In this document: in pieces, positions 6,621-13,621 of the stretch
Numbering within the stretch: the stretch's first letter is position 1
Layout of the letters: every line of letters starts with the position of its first letter
From: JALQXV01 sp051005235
Lineage (GTDB): Bacteria > Patescibacteriota > Saccharimonadia > Saccharimonadales > 2-12-FULL-41-12
Assembly: GCA_051005235.1 (NCBI GenBank)
Contig: JBPCJO010000048.1
Location: 1-14,738, forward strand
Length of the DNA: 14,738 nucleotides
Direction: 5' to 3'
The notes under the pieces: generated by a model
Databases searched by the model: none
What the model saw: only the letters and a program-made list of their open reading frames with translations
Told to the model about the DNA's origin: nothing
Made by a program: the position numbers and the translations under genes

Positions 6621-6739
6621 TGCTACTTCCTATAATAACTGTTTCAACTGTATCAGCAAAGAAGCCGGCATAGCTTTAGCTATTTACTTTCTTAGATTAA
6701 CTATTTTTTGAACAATTTTGTATGACCTATTTAATCCCC

Positions 6740-6815
6740 ACTTTCTGAAAGTATGAATTTAGTTCATACTCTCAACTGATCATAATATGAACAGTGTGCA
6801 TACTTAATTCATACT
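6740..6815. promoter_or_regulatory. Cluster of TATGAA/TTCATA half-sites upstream of trpS
   Basis: Within the 246-nt gap between the dipeptidase and trpS are AGTATGAA (6750-6757) facing TTCATACT (6763-6770), then TATGAA (6786-6791) facing TTCATA (6808-6813). A further small palindrome ACTTTC-t-GAAAGT (6740-6752) touches the first. Four copies of one half-site in 65 bp suggest protein binding or RNA hairpins. The AT-rich 8-bp hairpin could also be a weak terminator after the dipeptidase gene. No gene is seen here. Confidence 0.35.
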
Positions 6816-6866
6816 ATTGAAATGTGGCCTGATGCGTATTACTAACTTCAGTTTTCCGTATTCTTA

Positions 6867-7619
6867 TTACTCCACAATGTCGTAAATTGCTCGGTGTTGT
6901 CCATAAAACGCCGCCCAATACTGATCGCCGTAACTAAAGTGCCACCATTCGTGAGCCAGATTGGCAAAGCCCGCAGCCTGCATGGTATCTAGTAGGGTAC
7001 GTCGGTTTTGGGTTTGCTCCGGAGTTAACTTGTCGTAGTGAGTAAAAGCCCGCTCATCATCTGTGTTTGGTGGGCAACCCATATCGATAAGCTGACCCGA
7101 GTTATCAATAATATCTACGTCAACGGCCGCTCCGGTGCAATGCGGCGGGCACATAATAGATGGGTCTGTTACAAACGTTTGGGAGTGCCGTAGAACTTTT
7201 TCAGCACTCCAGTCTGGGTGTTGTTCTTTGGCTTGACGGCTTACTTCCGCTAGCAAGGCGTACTGGACCGCGAGCGGACGCAGTGCTGCCTTTACCGAGA
7301 GCTTCCAATGTTGAGGCAGGTTGTTACTGGCATTAACTAGTTTTTTAACTACTGTTTGACGCGCGCAGAGCGTAAAATTAGGGTGCTTGGCAATATACGG
7401 CCGGTGTAAATCGCCTTCCATATCGCCAGGAGTGTTCCAAAAAGGATCGAGTACGATGTGATCTGCAGCCAGGATAGGTAAAAGTGGCTCACCGTTGTCA
7501 TGAATGAGTACATTTTTTGCCAGGTTTCGATAGCTGTATTTACTGCGAGCGAATACAGTACCTTCAATAACTGACTTGGCTTCGGCGACAACTGGTTCAG
7601 GTGTCAGTTCCATAGCCAT
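6867..7619 (-). CDS. D-alanyl-D-alanine dipeptidase (VanX/DdpX type, peptidase M15D)
   Basis: 250 aa. A zinc dipeptidase that splits D-Ala-D-Ala. The zinc ligands are visible: H160 and D167 in PPHCTGAAVDVDI (the usual SxHxxGxAxD motif) and H227 in HEWWHFSYGDQYW, with E224 as the catalytic base. R114 in ALRPLAVQY matches the conserved Arg of the VanX site. There is no signal peptide, so a cytoplasmic enzyme is likely. It starts 15 nt after rpsI and is probably co-transcribed with the ribosomal operon, without its own good Shine-Dalgarno sequence. Two starts (M1 or M3) are possible. In a CPR organism it may salvage cell-wall dipeptides for D-Ala, which is inference. The van regulatory genes and the ligase are absent, so a resistance role is not supported. 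Confidence 0.92.
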   Translation of the reverse strand: MAMELTPEPVVAEAKSVIEGTVFARSKYSYRNLAKNVLIHDNGEPLLPILAADHIVLDPFWNTPGDMEGDLHRPYIAKHPNFTLCARQTVVKKLVNASNNLPQHWKLSVKAALRPLAVQYALLAEVSRQAKEQHPDWSAEKVLRHSQTFVTDPSIMCPPHCTGAAVDVDIIDNSGQLIDMGCPPNTDDERAFTHYDKLTPEQTQNRRTLLDTMQAAGFANLAHEWWHFSYGDQYWAAFYGQHRAIYDIVE

Positions 7620-7634
7620 ACTGTGATACCAAGT

Positions 7635-8045
7635 TTAACGCTTGGTAAATTGACGTTGTTTACGAGCGCCTTTAAGGCCAAATTTCTTGCGTTCGCGTTC
7701 GCGCGGGTCGCGGCCGAGTAGTTCGGCGCGGCGCAAGGTGTTTTTAAAGTCACCGTTCATTTCGACTAAGGCTTTGGCGATGCCGAGGCGAATAGCGTCG
7801 ATTTGGCCGGCGTGACCGCCGCCGGTAACTTTAACGGTGATATCAAACTTGTTTTCTTGTTCTAACGCGGTGAACGGTTTTGTAAGTTCATTAAGCAAAT
7901 ACTGGCTGGCAGCGAAATATTCTTCGGCTGGTTTGTCATTGACTGTAATTGTGCCTTTGCCGCCATTGATCAAGCGAACGCGCGCAGTGGCACTCTTACG
8001 CCGACCCAAGGCGTAGAAGTAATTAGACTTTGTTGCGGTAGCCAT
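7635..8045 (-). CDS. rpsI: Ribosomal protein uS9
   Basis: 136 aa, full length. Family blocks are YALGRRKSATARVRL near the N-terminus, the central VTGGGHAGQIDAIRLGIAKAL, and the basic tail GLKGARKQRQFTKR, which reaches the decoding site of the 30S subunit and contacts P-site tRNA. AAAGGGAGG within the last codons of rplM serves as its Shine-Dalgarno sequence, and its ATG comes one base after the rplM stop. rplM-rpsI is a standard pair. Here it is joined to the alpha operon. Confidence 0.98.
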   Translation of the reverse strand: MATATKSNYFYALGRRKSATARVRLINGGKGTITVNDKPAEEYFAASQYLLNELTKPFTALEQENKFDITVKVTGGGHAGQIDAIRLGIAKALVEMNGDFKNTLRRAELLGRDPRERERKKFGLKGARKQRQFTKR

Positions 8046-8046
8046 T

Positions 8047-8487
8047 TTACTTGCCTCCCTTTAATTTAAGTTCAACTGGTTGTTGGGCACTATGGTTGTG
8101 CTCGGTACTGGCATAGATTTTGAGACGGGCTAAACGATCGTCACGTAGTTTGTTTACGGGCAGCATGCCACGGACTGATTTAAAGATGACTTTGGTTGAG
8201 TCTTTTTCGAGCTCAAACTTTAAGGTTGTCTCGCGCAGACCACCGGGGTAGCTGCTGTGCTTATAGTACATTTTGTCTTCGATTTTTTTGCCGGTTACCA
8301 CTAAGTTATCGGCGTTAACGACAATCACGAAGTCACCGCAATCGATATGTTTGGTATACATCGGCTTACCTTTGCCGGTTAGTAAGTCGGCGACTCGAGT
8401 AGACAAACGACCGAGTGGAATTTCGCTGGCGTCTACTACGTACCACGAGCGAACAACATCAGCTGGCTTTGCAGAATAGGTCTTCAT
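8047..8487 (-). CDS. rplM: Ribosomal protein uL13
   Basis: 146 aa, full length. Recognisable blocks are RSWYVVDASEIPLGRLST (residues 13-30), KMYYKHSSYPGGLRETTL and VRGMLPVNKLRDDRLARLKIY. It is an early-assembly protein of the 50S subunit. Its start codon shares one base with the stop of rplQ (TAATG), so translation of the two is coupled, and AAAGGG lies upstream. It pairs with rpsI immediately downstream. Confidence 0.98.
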   Translation of the reverse strand: MKTYSAKPADVVRSWYVVDASEIPLGRLSTRVADLLTGKGKPMYTKHIDCGDFVIVVNADNLVVTGKKIEDKMYYKHSSYPGGLRETTLKFELEKDSTKVIFKSVRGMLPVNKLRDDRLARLKIYASTEHNHSAQQPVELKLKGGK

Positions 8488-8954
8488 TATTTAGTCCCTT
8501 TCTTTGCGACTGGCTTAGCTTTCGGCTTAGCTGGCGCTTTAACGGCAGTTGTTGTTGCAACCTTAGCCGCTTTTACGGCTGGTGGTGCAGCCGTCAAGTC
8601 GTCAACAAAACTAACACGAGCTAGTTGGACGTTATCGCCGCGACGTGTGACGGTACGTACAATCCGCAAGTGCCCGCTGGTGCGGCCAGTTAGTTTTGGA
8701 GCAATTTCGTCGACCAACTTATGGGCGCTATCAAGCGTCTGTAGACGCGCAATAATTTGGCGTCGGTTATGCAAGTCACCTTTTTTAGCCTTGGTAATTA
8801 GTTTTTCTGTGTATGGAACAATTTCTTTGGCTTTATCGATGGTGGTTTCGATAGTTTCGTATTTAATAAGTGAGTCAGCCAAGCCCTTTAAAAGAGCGCG
8901 GCGCTGATCTCGTTCCCGACCGAATTTGCGGCCTTTATATCCGTGGCGATGCAT
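8487..8954 (-). CDS. rplQ: Ribosomal protein bL17
   Basis: 155 aa. The conserved domain fills about residues 1-118: MHRHGYKGRKFGRERDQRRA, then LITKAKKGDLHNRRQ and the C-terminal block GDNVQLARVSFVDDL. The remaining residues form an Ala/Lys/Pro-rich tail (VKAAKVATTTAVKAPAKPKA), a low-complexity extension often added to ribosomal proteins in this kind of genome and likely to lie on rRNA. GGAG in the last codons of rpoA is the Shine-Dalgarno sequence. bL17 sits near the exit-tunnel side of the 50S subunit. Confidence 0.97.
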   Translation of the reverse strand: MHRHGYKGRKFGRERDQRRALLKGLADSLIKYETIETTIDKAKEIVPYTEKLITKAKKGDLHNRRQIIARLQTLDSAHKLVDEIAPKLTGRTSGHLRIVRTVTRRGDNVQLARVSFVDDLTAAPPAVKAAKVATTTAVKAPAKPKAKPVAKKGTK

Positions 8955-8956
8955 GC

Positions 8957-9907
8957 TTAAAACTCCATCTCCGCCATTTTTTCTTTCACTTCGTCGAGTG
9001 CTTTACTGCCAAAACCTTTGAGGTCGCGGAGCTCTGCGTCGCTCAGCGAAAATAAATCTTTAAGTGTGTGAATATCGTTATTTACCAAGGCGTTGGTAGT
9101 ACGGGCTGTTAAATTAAGGTCTTCGATTGAAGTCATTAACGCTGGTGAATCTTCGTTAATGTCACCTGAGTTAATTGGGTCAGCTGAACCAGCTGCAATT
9201 TGGGCGGTAGCTTCGACCCGTGTTTGGCCAGCAAGCGCGGTATACTGGTTAACTAATATGGCTGAGGTCTCTTCAAAAGCATCGTTTGGAGAGATTGACC
9301 CGTCGGTGTCGATGGTAATTACCAATTTATCTAAGTCAGTCATTTGTCCGACACGGGTATTTTCGACTTTATATCGAACTCTTTGGACGGGGCTAAAAAT
9401 AGCATCAACAGCAATTGTGTCGGCGGTTGACTTTTGGCTAGAAACTTCTTCGACGGTGCGGTAACCGCGGCCGATTTCGACGGTAATATCGAGTGAAATA
9501 CTACCCTTTGCGTCATCGATTGTGGCGATAACGTGGTCTGGGTTAACTACTTCGACATCGGCGTTTACAGAGATATCTTTGGCAGTGACTATGCCTTTAC
9601 CTTTTTTAATAAGGCGGACGGTTTGCGTTTCGTCGTTGAAAACGCGGAAACGAACGCCTTTTAGGTTGAGAATTATCTCAACGACATCTTCTTTAACGCT
9701 TGGTAACGTCGTAAACTCGTGGCTGGCGCCTTCGAACTTAACTCCGGTAATGGCAGCGCCAGCAATTGAAGATAGCGCAACGCGGCGGAGGCTGTTGCCG
9801 AGGGTCATGCCGTAACCACTGTGAAGCGGTTCGATACTAAAAGTAGCGCTGGTCGGACTGTGTTCGGTAACGTTTACTACCCCTGGTGTGTGAATCATTT
9901 TGGACAT
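8957..9907 (-). CDS. rpoA: RNA polymerase alpha subunit
   Basis: 316 aa. The alpha subunit dimerises to nucleate assembly of RNA polymerase. The N-terminal domain carries HSGYGMTLGNSLRRVAL (residues 29-45), the dimer interface block. The insert domain and VQRVRYKVENTRVGQMTD follow. An acidic, variable linker (about 225-255) joins the C-terminal domain, IEDLNLTARTTNALVNNDIH to LKGFGSKALDEVKEKM, which binds promoter UP elements and activators, so regulation through alphaCTD is possible in this organism. AGGAGG lies 12 nt upstream of the ATG. It sits between rpsD and rplQ as in the standard alpha operon. Confidence 0.98.
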   Translation of the reverse strand: MSKMIHTPGVVNVTEHSPTSATFSIEPLHSGYGMTLGNSLRRVALSSIAGAAITGVKFEGASHEFTTLPSVKEDVVEIILNLKGVRFRVFNDETQTVRLIKKGKGIVTAKDISVNADVEVVNPDHVIATIDDAKGSISLDITVEIGRGYRTVEEVSSQKSTADTIAVDAIFSPVQRVRYKVENTRVGQMTDLDKLVITIDTDGSISPNDAFEETSAILVNQYTALAGQTRVEATAQIAAGSADPINSGDINEDSPALMTSIEDLNLTARTTNALVNNDIHTLKDLFSLSDAELRDLKGFGSKALDEVKEKMAEMEF

Positions 9908-9925
9908 TGTTGCTTTCGCCTCCTA

Positions 9926-10543
9926 TTAGCGTGAGTAATACTCTACAATTAATTGTTCTTTAATATCTGGTTCAGCGTCTTCGCGGGAAGGTAATCCGGT
10001 AACTTCAAGTTCAAACTTCTTGCGGTTAGCTTTAAGCCATACAGGTATATCGTTGGCAGCCGGACTAACATCATCAAGTCGTTTAAAGTAGTCAGTCTTT
10101 TGGCTGCCGGCACGGACGACCATTTTGTCTCCGGCTTTAAGGCGGATTGACGGAATATCGACACGGCGGCCGTTTAACTCGAAGTGACCATGTGTCACCA
10201 GCTGTCGAGCGGCTCGACGACTGACGGCGTAACCGGCGCGGTAAACAGCATTATCGGCCCGTTGCTCGAGGAACTGTAAAAGGTTGGCACCTGATTGACC
10301 TTGTTTGCGGCTAGCTTCTTTCATTAAGTTACTAAACTGCTTCTCGAGTAAGCCATATAAGCGCTTGACCTTCTGCTTTTCGCGTAGTTGCAATGAGTAC
10401 TGGCTCGGCTTGCTACGAAAACGTCCGTTAGCAGCTTGGCCAGGTGGAGTCGGACGCTTAATAAGCGCCTTGTGCGCCTTCGGGTGAAGGGCGTAGCCTT
10501 CGCGGCGACTCATTTTAACAATAGACTGTGTATCTCGTGCCAT
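9926..10543 (-). CDS. rpsD: Ribosomal protein uS4, zinc-free form
   Basis: 205 aa. The N-terminal region has no cysteines, so this is the zinc-independent type. The S4 RNA-binding domain spans about residues 93-160 (RADNAVYRAGYAVSRRAARQ, THGHFELNGRRVDIPS), and the C-terminus ends in IKEQLIVEYYSR as in the family. uS4 nucleates 30S assembly at the five-way junction of 16S rRNA and, in several bacteria, represses its own operon. The sequence shows no such site that I can point to. GGAGGG lies 8 nt upstream. The gene starts 2 nt after rpsK. Confidence 0.98.
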   Translation of the reverse strand: MARDTQSIVKMSRREGYALHPKAHKALIKRPTPPGQAANGRFRSKPSQYSLQLREKQKVKRLYGLLEKQFSNLMKEASRKQGQSGANLLQFLEQRADNAVYRAGYAVSRRAARQLVTHGHFELNGRRVDIPSIRLKAGDKMVVRAGSQKTDYFKRLDDVSPAANDIPVWLKANRKKFELEVTGLPSREDAEPDIKEQLIVEYYSR

Positions 10544-10545
10544 TG

Positions 10546-11004
10546 TTAGACCCTCCGTGCTTTTTTAGGACGGCAACCACCGTGTGGTACACCGGTCACG
10601 TCTTTAATTGCATCAACTGCGATGTTTGCGCCAACGAGGACGCGGACTGCTGCTTCACGCCCCAACCCGACACCTTTAATGTAGACGTCGGCTTTACTAA
10701 AGCCATATTGTTGTTTAGCAGTAGTAACGGCTTTTTCGGCGGCAATCTGAGCGGCGTAGGCAGTGCCTTTTTTACTACCGCGGAAACCACAGCCGCCAGC
10801 ACTGGCACTAGCCAGAGCGCCACCAGTAGTGTCAGTGATGGTAACAATTGTGTTGTTAAAGGTTGCCATAACGTGGACCTGCCCGGCAGATACGGTTCGC
10901 TTGGCTTTTTTCTTCTTCGATGTTGAAGGTTTGGGAGTAACGGTAGATGCCGCGGTTGTTGCGGGTGCTTCGGTTGTAGTTGGTGTTGTTGTTTCTTCAG
11001 CCAT
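10546..11004 (-). CDS. rpsK: Ribosomal protein uS11 with N-terminal extension
   Basis: 152 aa, about 25 more than the usual uS11. The extra residues form a Thr/Ala/Pro-rich low-complexity N-terminus (EETTTPTTTEAPATTAASTV) followed by KKKKAKR. The conserved domain begins at GQVHVMATFNNTIVTITD and includes AYAAQIAAEKAV, VGLGREAAVR and the C-terminal PHGGCRPKKARRV, which lines the mRNA exit path of the 30S platform. AAAGGATC is the likely Shine-Dalgarno sequence. The reading frame is intact, and the extension is preceded by no other good start that would remove it. Confidence 0.97.
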   Translation of the reverse strand: MAEETTTPTTTEAPATTAASTVTPKPSTSKKKKAKRTVSAGQVHVMATFNNTIVTITDTTGGALASASAGGCGFRGSKKGTAYAAQIAAEKAVTTAKQQYGFSKADVYIKGVGLGREAAVRVLVGANIAVDAIKDVTGVPHGGCRPKKARRV

Positions 11005-11019
11005 ATATCAGATCCTTTC

Positions 11020-11406
11020 TTACGTCTTCGCCGCGACTTTTTTAGCGGTTCCGCCAACCGTTGATTTTTTACCGCGACGGGTGCGTGCGTTTGTCTTGGT
11101 ACGTTGGCCACGACTCGGTAAATTCGCCCTATGACGAAGGCCCCGGTAGGCGTTAATGTCTTTAAGCCGCTTAATGTTACCGGTAACAATTCGCTGTAAC
11201 TCACCTTCGACGGTGTAGTTTGCAGCGATAATTTCAGAGATACGGCTAATCTCGTCATCAGTCAGGTTTTTAACCCGAACAATAGGGTCAACTTTAGCTT
11301 CTTTTAAGATGTCGCCAGCAAATTTTGGACCAATGCCATAGACATAGGTTAAGGCAATCTGCACTTGTTTTTCGTTAGGGATAGTTACCCCAGAAATTCG
11401 AGCCAT
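11020..11406 (-). CDS. rpsM: Ribosomal protein uS13
   Basis: 128 aa. ARISGVTIPNEKQVQIALTY at the N-terminus is diagnostic, followed by YGIGPKFAGDIL (helix-two-turn-helix), NIKRLKDINAYRGLRHR and the basic C-terminal tail with RGQRTKTNARTRRGKKS, which reaches tRNA in the A and P sites. It sits in the 30S head and forms bridges to the 50S subunit. Five bases separate it from rpmJ upstream and 15 from rpsK downstream. Confidence 0.98.
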   Translation of the reverse strand: MARISGVTIPNEKQVQIALTYVYGIGPKFAGDILKEAKVDPIVRVKNLTDDEISRISEIIAANYTVEGELQRIVTGNIKRLKDINAYRGLRHRANLPSRGQRTKTNARTRRGKKSTVGGTAKKVAAKT

Positions 11407-11411
11407 AGGGG

Positions 11412-11528
11412 TTAGCCTTGCCTTTGCTTATGCTTAGGCTTTAGTTTATTAATTACATAAACGTAACCCTTACGGCGAACAATAATGTCGTCGGGGGATA
11501 TCTTCTTTACACTTGCACGTACTTTCAT
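11412..11528 (-). CDS. rpmJ: Ribosomal protein bL36, zinc-free form
   Basis: 38 aa. MKVRASVKKIS at the N-terminus and KPKHKQRQG at the C-terminus are diagnostic. The three zinc-binding cysteines of the common form are replaced (ISPDDIIVRRKGYVYVINK), so this is the zinc-independent version. Two in-frame ATGs exist. AAGGAGG lies 10 nt before the second (11528) but only one base before the first (11537), so 11528 is the start. Order infA-rpmJ-rpsM is standard, but 187 nt separate it from infA, which is unusual. Confidence 0.93.
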   Translation of the reverse strand: MKVRASVKKISPDDIIVRRKGYVYVINKLKPKHKQRQG

Positions 11529-11593
11529 ACGGATCATGCCTCCTTATTATCTAGCGCATGACACACTGCTTAATTAATATACCTCTGATGGCC

Positions 11594-11718
11594 TAGTGCC
11601 TTCACAAAGTGGTCTAGTTTGGAATGGCTGGTGAGAACCGTAAACGAGCCGTACTTTTAGTACGGTGAGTGCGGATCGGAACCAGACGTCCGAAATAGGC
11701 TGCTTTGTGAAGGTACTA
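11594..11718 (+). ncRNA. Candidate structured RNA, long imperfect hairpin antisense to the infA-rpmJ junction
   Basis: Positions 11594-11632 pair with 11681-11718: 23 consecutive pairs, one G-A mismatch, 6 pairs, a small internal loop, then 5 pairs. Five pairs are G-U on the + strand (11598-11714, 11610-11702, 11611-11701, 11613-11699, 11620-11692). On the - strand all five would be A-C mismatches. An inner arm CCGTAC-ttta(t/a)-GTACGG (11649-11665) tops a helix that again contains G-U pairs. The outer stem overlaps the infA stop codon. I found no convincing + strand promoter. It could instead be a decayed palindromic insertion that acts as an attenuator or processing site of the operon mRNA. 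Confidence 0.5.
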
Positions 11719-11937
11719 CGACTTACGATACGTGATTCTTCCCTTAGTAAGATCATAAGGGGTCAACTCAACAGTAACGTTGTCACCAGGCACGATACGA
11801 ATAAAGTGTTTTCGCATTTTACCGGCGACATGAGCTATGATTTGATGGCCATTTGAAAGTTCAACCCGGAACTGTGTTCCCGGTAGCGTCTCGGTGATAA
11901 CTCCCGAAAGTTCTATTACTTCCTTATTTTTGACCAT
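11716..11937 (-). CDS. infA: Translation initiation factor IF-1
   Basis: 73 aa, normal length. A single OB-fold (S1-like) domain: IELSGVITETLPGTQFRVEL, NGHQIIAHVAGKMRKHFIRI and GDNVTVELTPYDLTKGRITYR match the family throughout. IF-1 blocks the ribosomal A site during initiation together with IF-2 and IF-3. The gene has no Shine-Dalgarno sequence. Its promoter predicts a leader of only about 12 nt. It follows secY directly, with no adk or map between. The stop codon lies inside the stem of the long hairpin that separates it from rpmJ. Confidence 0.98.
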   Translation of the reverse strand: MVKNKEVIELSGVITETLPGTQFRVELSNGHQIIAHVAGKMRKHFIRIVPGDNVTVELTPYDLTKGRITYRKS

Positions 11938-11955
11938 AAATATAACTAGACTGTA

Positions 11956-11985
11956 AGTATAGCAGATATTTACAACGTTTGTAAA
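11956..11985 (-). promoter_or_regulatory. infA promoter with palindrome over the -35
   Basis: On the - strand TTTACA (11980-11985), an 18-bp spacer and TGCTATACT (extended -10; TATACT at 11956-11961) form a good promoter driving infA and the alpha operon. The palindrome TTTACAA-N3-TTGTAAA (11969-11985) covers the -35 and part of the spacer and is a candidate operator. Confidence 0.65.
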
Positions 11986-11986
11986 G

Positions 11987-12008
11987 AGATTAGTTTTTTG
12001 TCTAATCT
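11987..12008. repeat. Short A/T-rich hairpin between secY and infA
   Basis: AGATTAG (11987-11993) and CTAATCT (12002-12008) form a 7-bp stem with a T-rich loop on the + strand. On the - strand it follows the secY stop by about 20 nt but has no U tract after it, so termination would be weak. It may only partly separate secY from the infA transcript. Confidence 0.3.
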
Positions 12009-12027
12009 GTAAATAATGGCGTCCGTC

Positions 12028-13512
12028 TTATTTCTTATTGCGGCGCAATCGGCGTGGTGAAAAACGACCAGGCTTTTTTGTTTCAACTTCTTGGAAGAAG
12101 TCTGAACCGTCGTATTGGCTATAGGTAATCATGAGGGCGCGTGACTCAACCTGGCGCAATGTTTCAAGTGACACCGAGACCAAGATCAAGGTGGTGGTAC
12201 CGCCAATCGCAAGGTTAGCAGCGTTTTGAACAAACGCTTCGGCTGCTATCGGGATAACCGATAAAATACCAAGTGCGAGCGCACCAAAGAGTGTCAGGCG
12301 CATAACAACCTTAGACAGATACTTCTCGGTCTTAATACCTGACCGTACGTCAGCGATAAAGCCACCTTGCTTTTGTAAGTTTTCGGCTATGTCTTTAGCG
12401 TTAAAGGCAATACTGGTGTAAAAGAAGGTAAAACCAAAGACCAGCAAGAAGTATGTAACCGGATAAATATAACCTTCCCAGGCACCACCGGTTAGTGTCT
12501 GAGCGGTTGGCGTCTGAAACCAAAGTAACAAGTTGTTGCCGAATTCAGCTAATCGGGCGCTCTCGTTGCTAGTTAAAAGCTGGCCGGCAAAGCTTGGCAC
12601 ACTGAGGAATGCCAACGCGAAAATAATCGGGATAACACCTGCTGTAATAAGTTTAACTGGCAAAACGGTGGTAACACCTCCATACGTTCGGTTACCCTGC
12701 ACCCGCTTGGCATAATGGACCGTGAGCTGCCGTTTGGCCTCGTTGAGTCGTACCACTACCAACGTCATTACAATTACGGCCAGAGCGATTAGCCCAGCGT
12801 AAATTAAGCCTGCCTGGCTAACCGGCAAATTAGCGCCAAATAAACTGAGCTTATCTTCGCCGCCAAACACAGAGCCCGCTAAACCTGCGACGGTTTGTGG
12901 CAAGGTGGCAACAATACCCACGGTAATAAGCAGTGAGATACCATTACCAATGTTTTGCTCGGTAATAAGTTCGCCAAGCCACATCAACATCATGGCGCCA
13001 CCAGTTAAGGCCGCTACCATGAGCACCCATTGCATGAACGATGCGTTAGCCGTAATATCACCAATACCCGCAATTTGCGAAGCTGACTGTTTGACCAAGA
13101 AAATAGCCCCGATTGACTGGATGATGGCCAGTGGCAACGTAAGCATACGGGTAATCTGGTTAATCTTTTTGCGCCCAAACTCACCTTCTTTGTTAAGCGT
13201 TTCTAGCTTTGGAATAGCTTTTGTGAGAAGTTGCATAATAATGCTGGCGTTAATGTATGGTCCAAGGCCAACAAGCATAATAGAGAAGTTCGCCAAGGCT
13301 CCGCCCGATAGCACGTTTAGGAAGCTTAAGAACTGCGGAGTATCTGATGAGGTGAATAGGCTATCAAGAACCTGCCGGAGCGTTTGGGTATCACCAATTG
13401 GAATTGGAATGTGCGCCAGAATACGAAATATAAGCAACATACCCAGTACCGCCAAAATGCGGTTACGCATGGCACTATCAAATAAGGATTTCCAGATTAT
13501 TTTCCAGTTCAC
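12028..13512 (-). CDS. secY: Protein translocase subunit SecY
   Basis: 494 aa, longer than the usual 430-450. The channel subunit of the Sec translocon, with ten predicted membrane helices. Diagnostic blocks are LGPYINASIIMQLL (helix 2/plug area), ITEQNIGNGISLLITVGI, LPVKLITAGVIPIIFALAF and FTFFYTSIAFNAKDIAENLQ with KQGGFIADVRSG, the cytosolic loops that contact SecA and the ribosome. The C-terminus is basic (SPRRLRRNKK). The start is GTG (MNWKIIW). GAGAGA upstream is a weak ribosome-binding site. In most bacteria secY directly follows rplO and precedes adk-map. Here rplO is separated by an inverted NUDIX gene, and infA follows directly. A TATACT -10 at 13552-13557 may give secY its own promoter. 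Confidence 0.98.
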   Translation of the reverse strand: MNWKIIWKSLFDSAMRNRILAVLGMLLIFRILAHIPIPIGDTQTLRQVLDSLFTSSDTPQFLSFLNVLSGGALANFSIMLVGLGPYINASIIMQLLTKAIPKLETLNKEGEFGRKKINQITRMLTLPLAIIQSIGAIFLVKQSASQIAGIGDITANASFMQWVLMVAALTGGAMMLMWLGELITEQNIGNGISLLITVGIVATLPQTVAGLAGSVFGGEDKLSLFGANLPVSQAGLIYAGLIALAVIVMTLVVVRLNEAKRQLTVHYAKRVQGNRTYGGVTTVLPVKLITAGVIPIIFALAFLSVPSFAGQLLTSNESARLAEFGNNLLLWFQTPTAQTLTGGAWEGYIYPVTYFLLVFGFTFFYTSIAFNAKDIAENLQKQGGFIADVRSGIKTEKYLSKVVMRLTLFGALALGILSVIPIAAEAFVQNAANLAIGGTTTLILVSVSLETLRQVESRALMITYSQYDGSDFFQEVETKKPGRFSPRRLRRNKK

Positions 13513-13621
13513 AATGTTCTGTCTCTCAAATGTTATAAATACTTACCAATCAGTATACAGTACTCATCTGTATGATGGTAGCCCTGCCTACGCTGACACA
13601 ACTGGACTACTCCTGTTACGT

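Noticed and set aside
6621..6866. Possible T-box leader of trpS
   Set aside because: No specifier stem, T-box sequence or antiterminator/terminator pair could be identified; only short palindromic boxes are present.
11646..11668. GAGCCGTAC...GTACGG resembles domain V of a group II intron
   Set aside because: The helix is only 6 bp and lacks the two-nucleotide bulge and the rest of the 34-nt domain; no intron-encoded protein is present.
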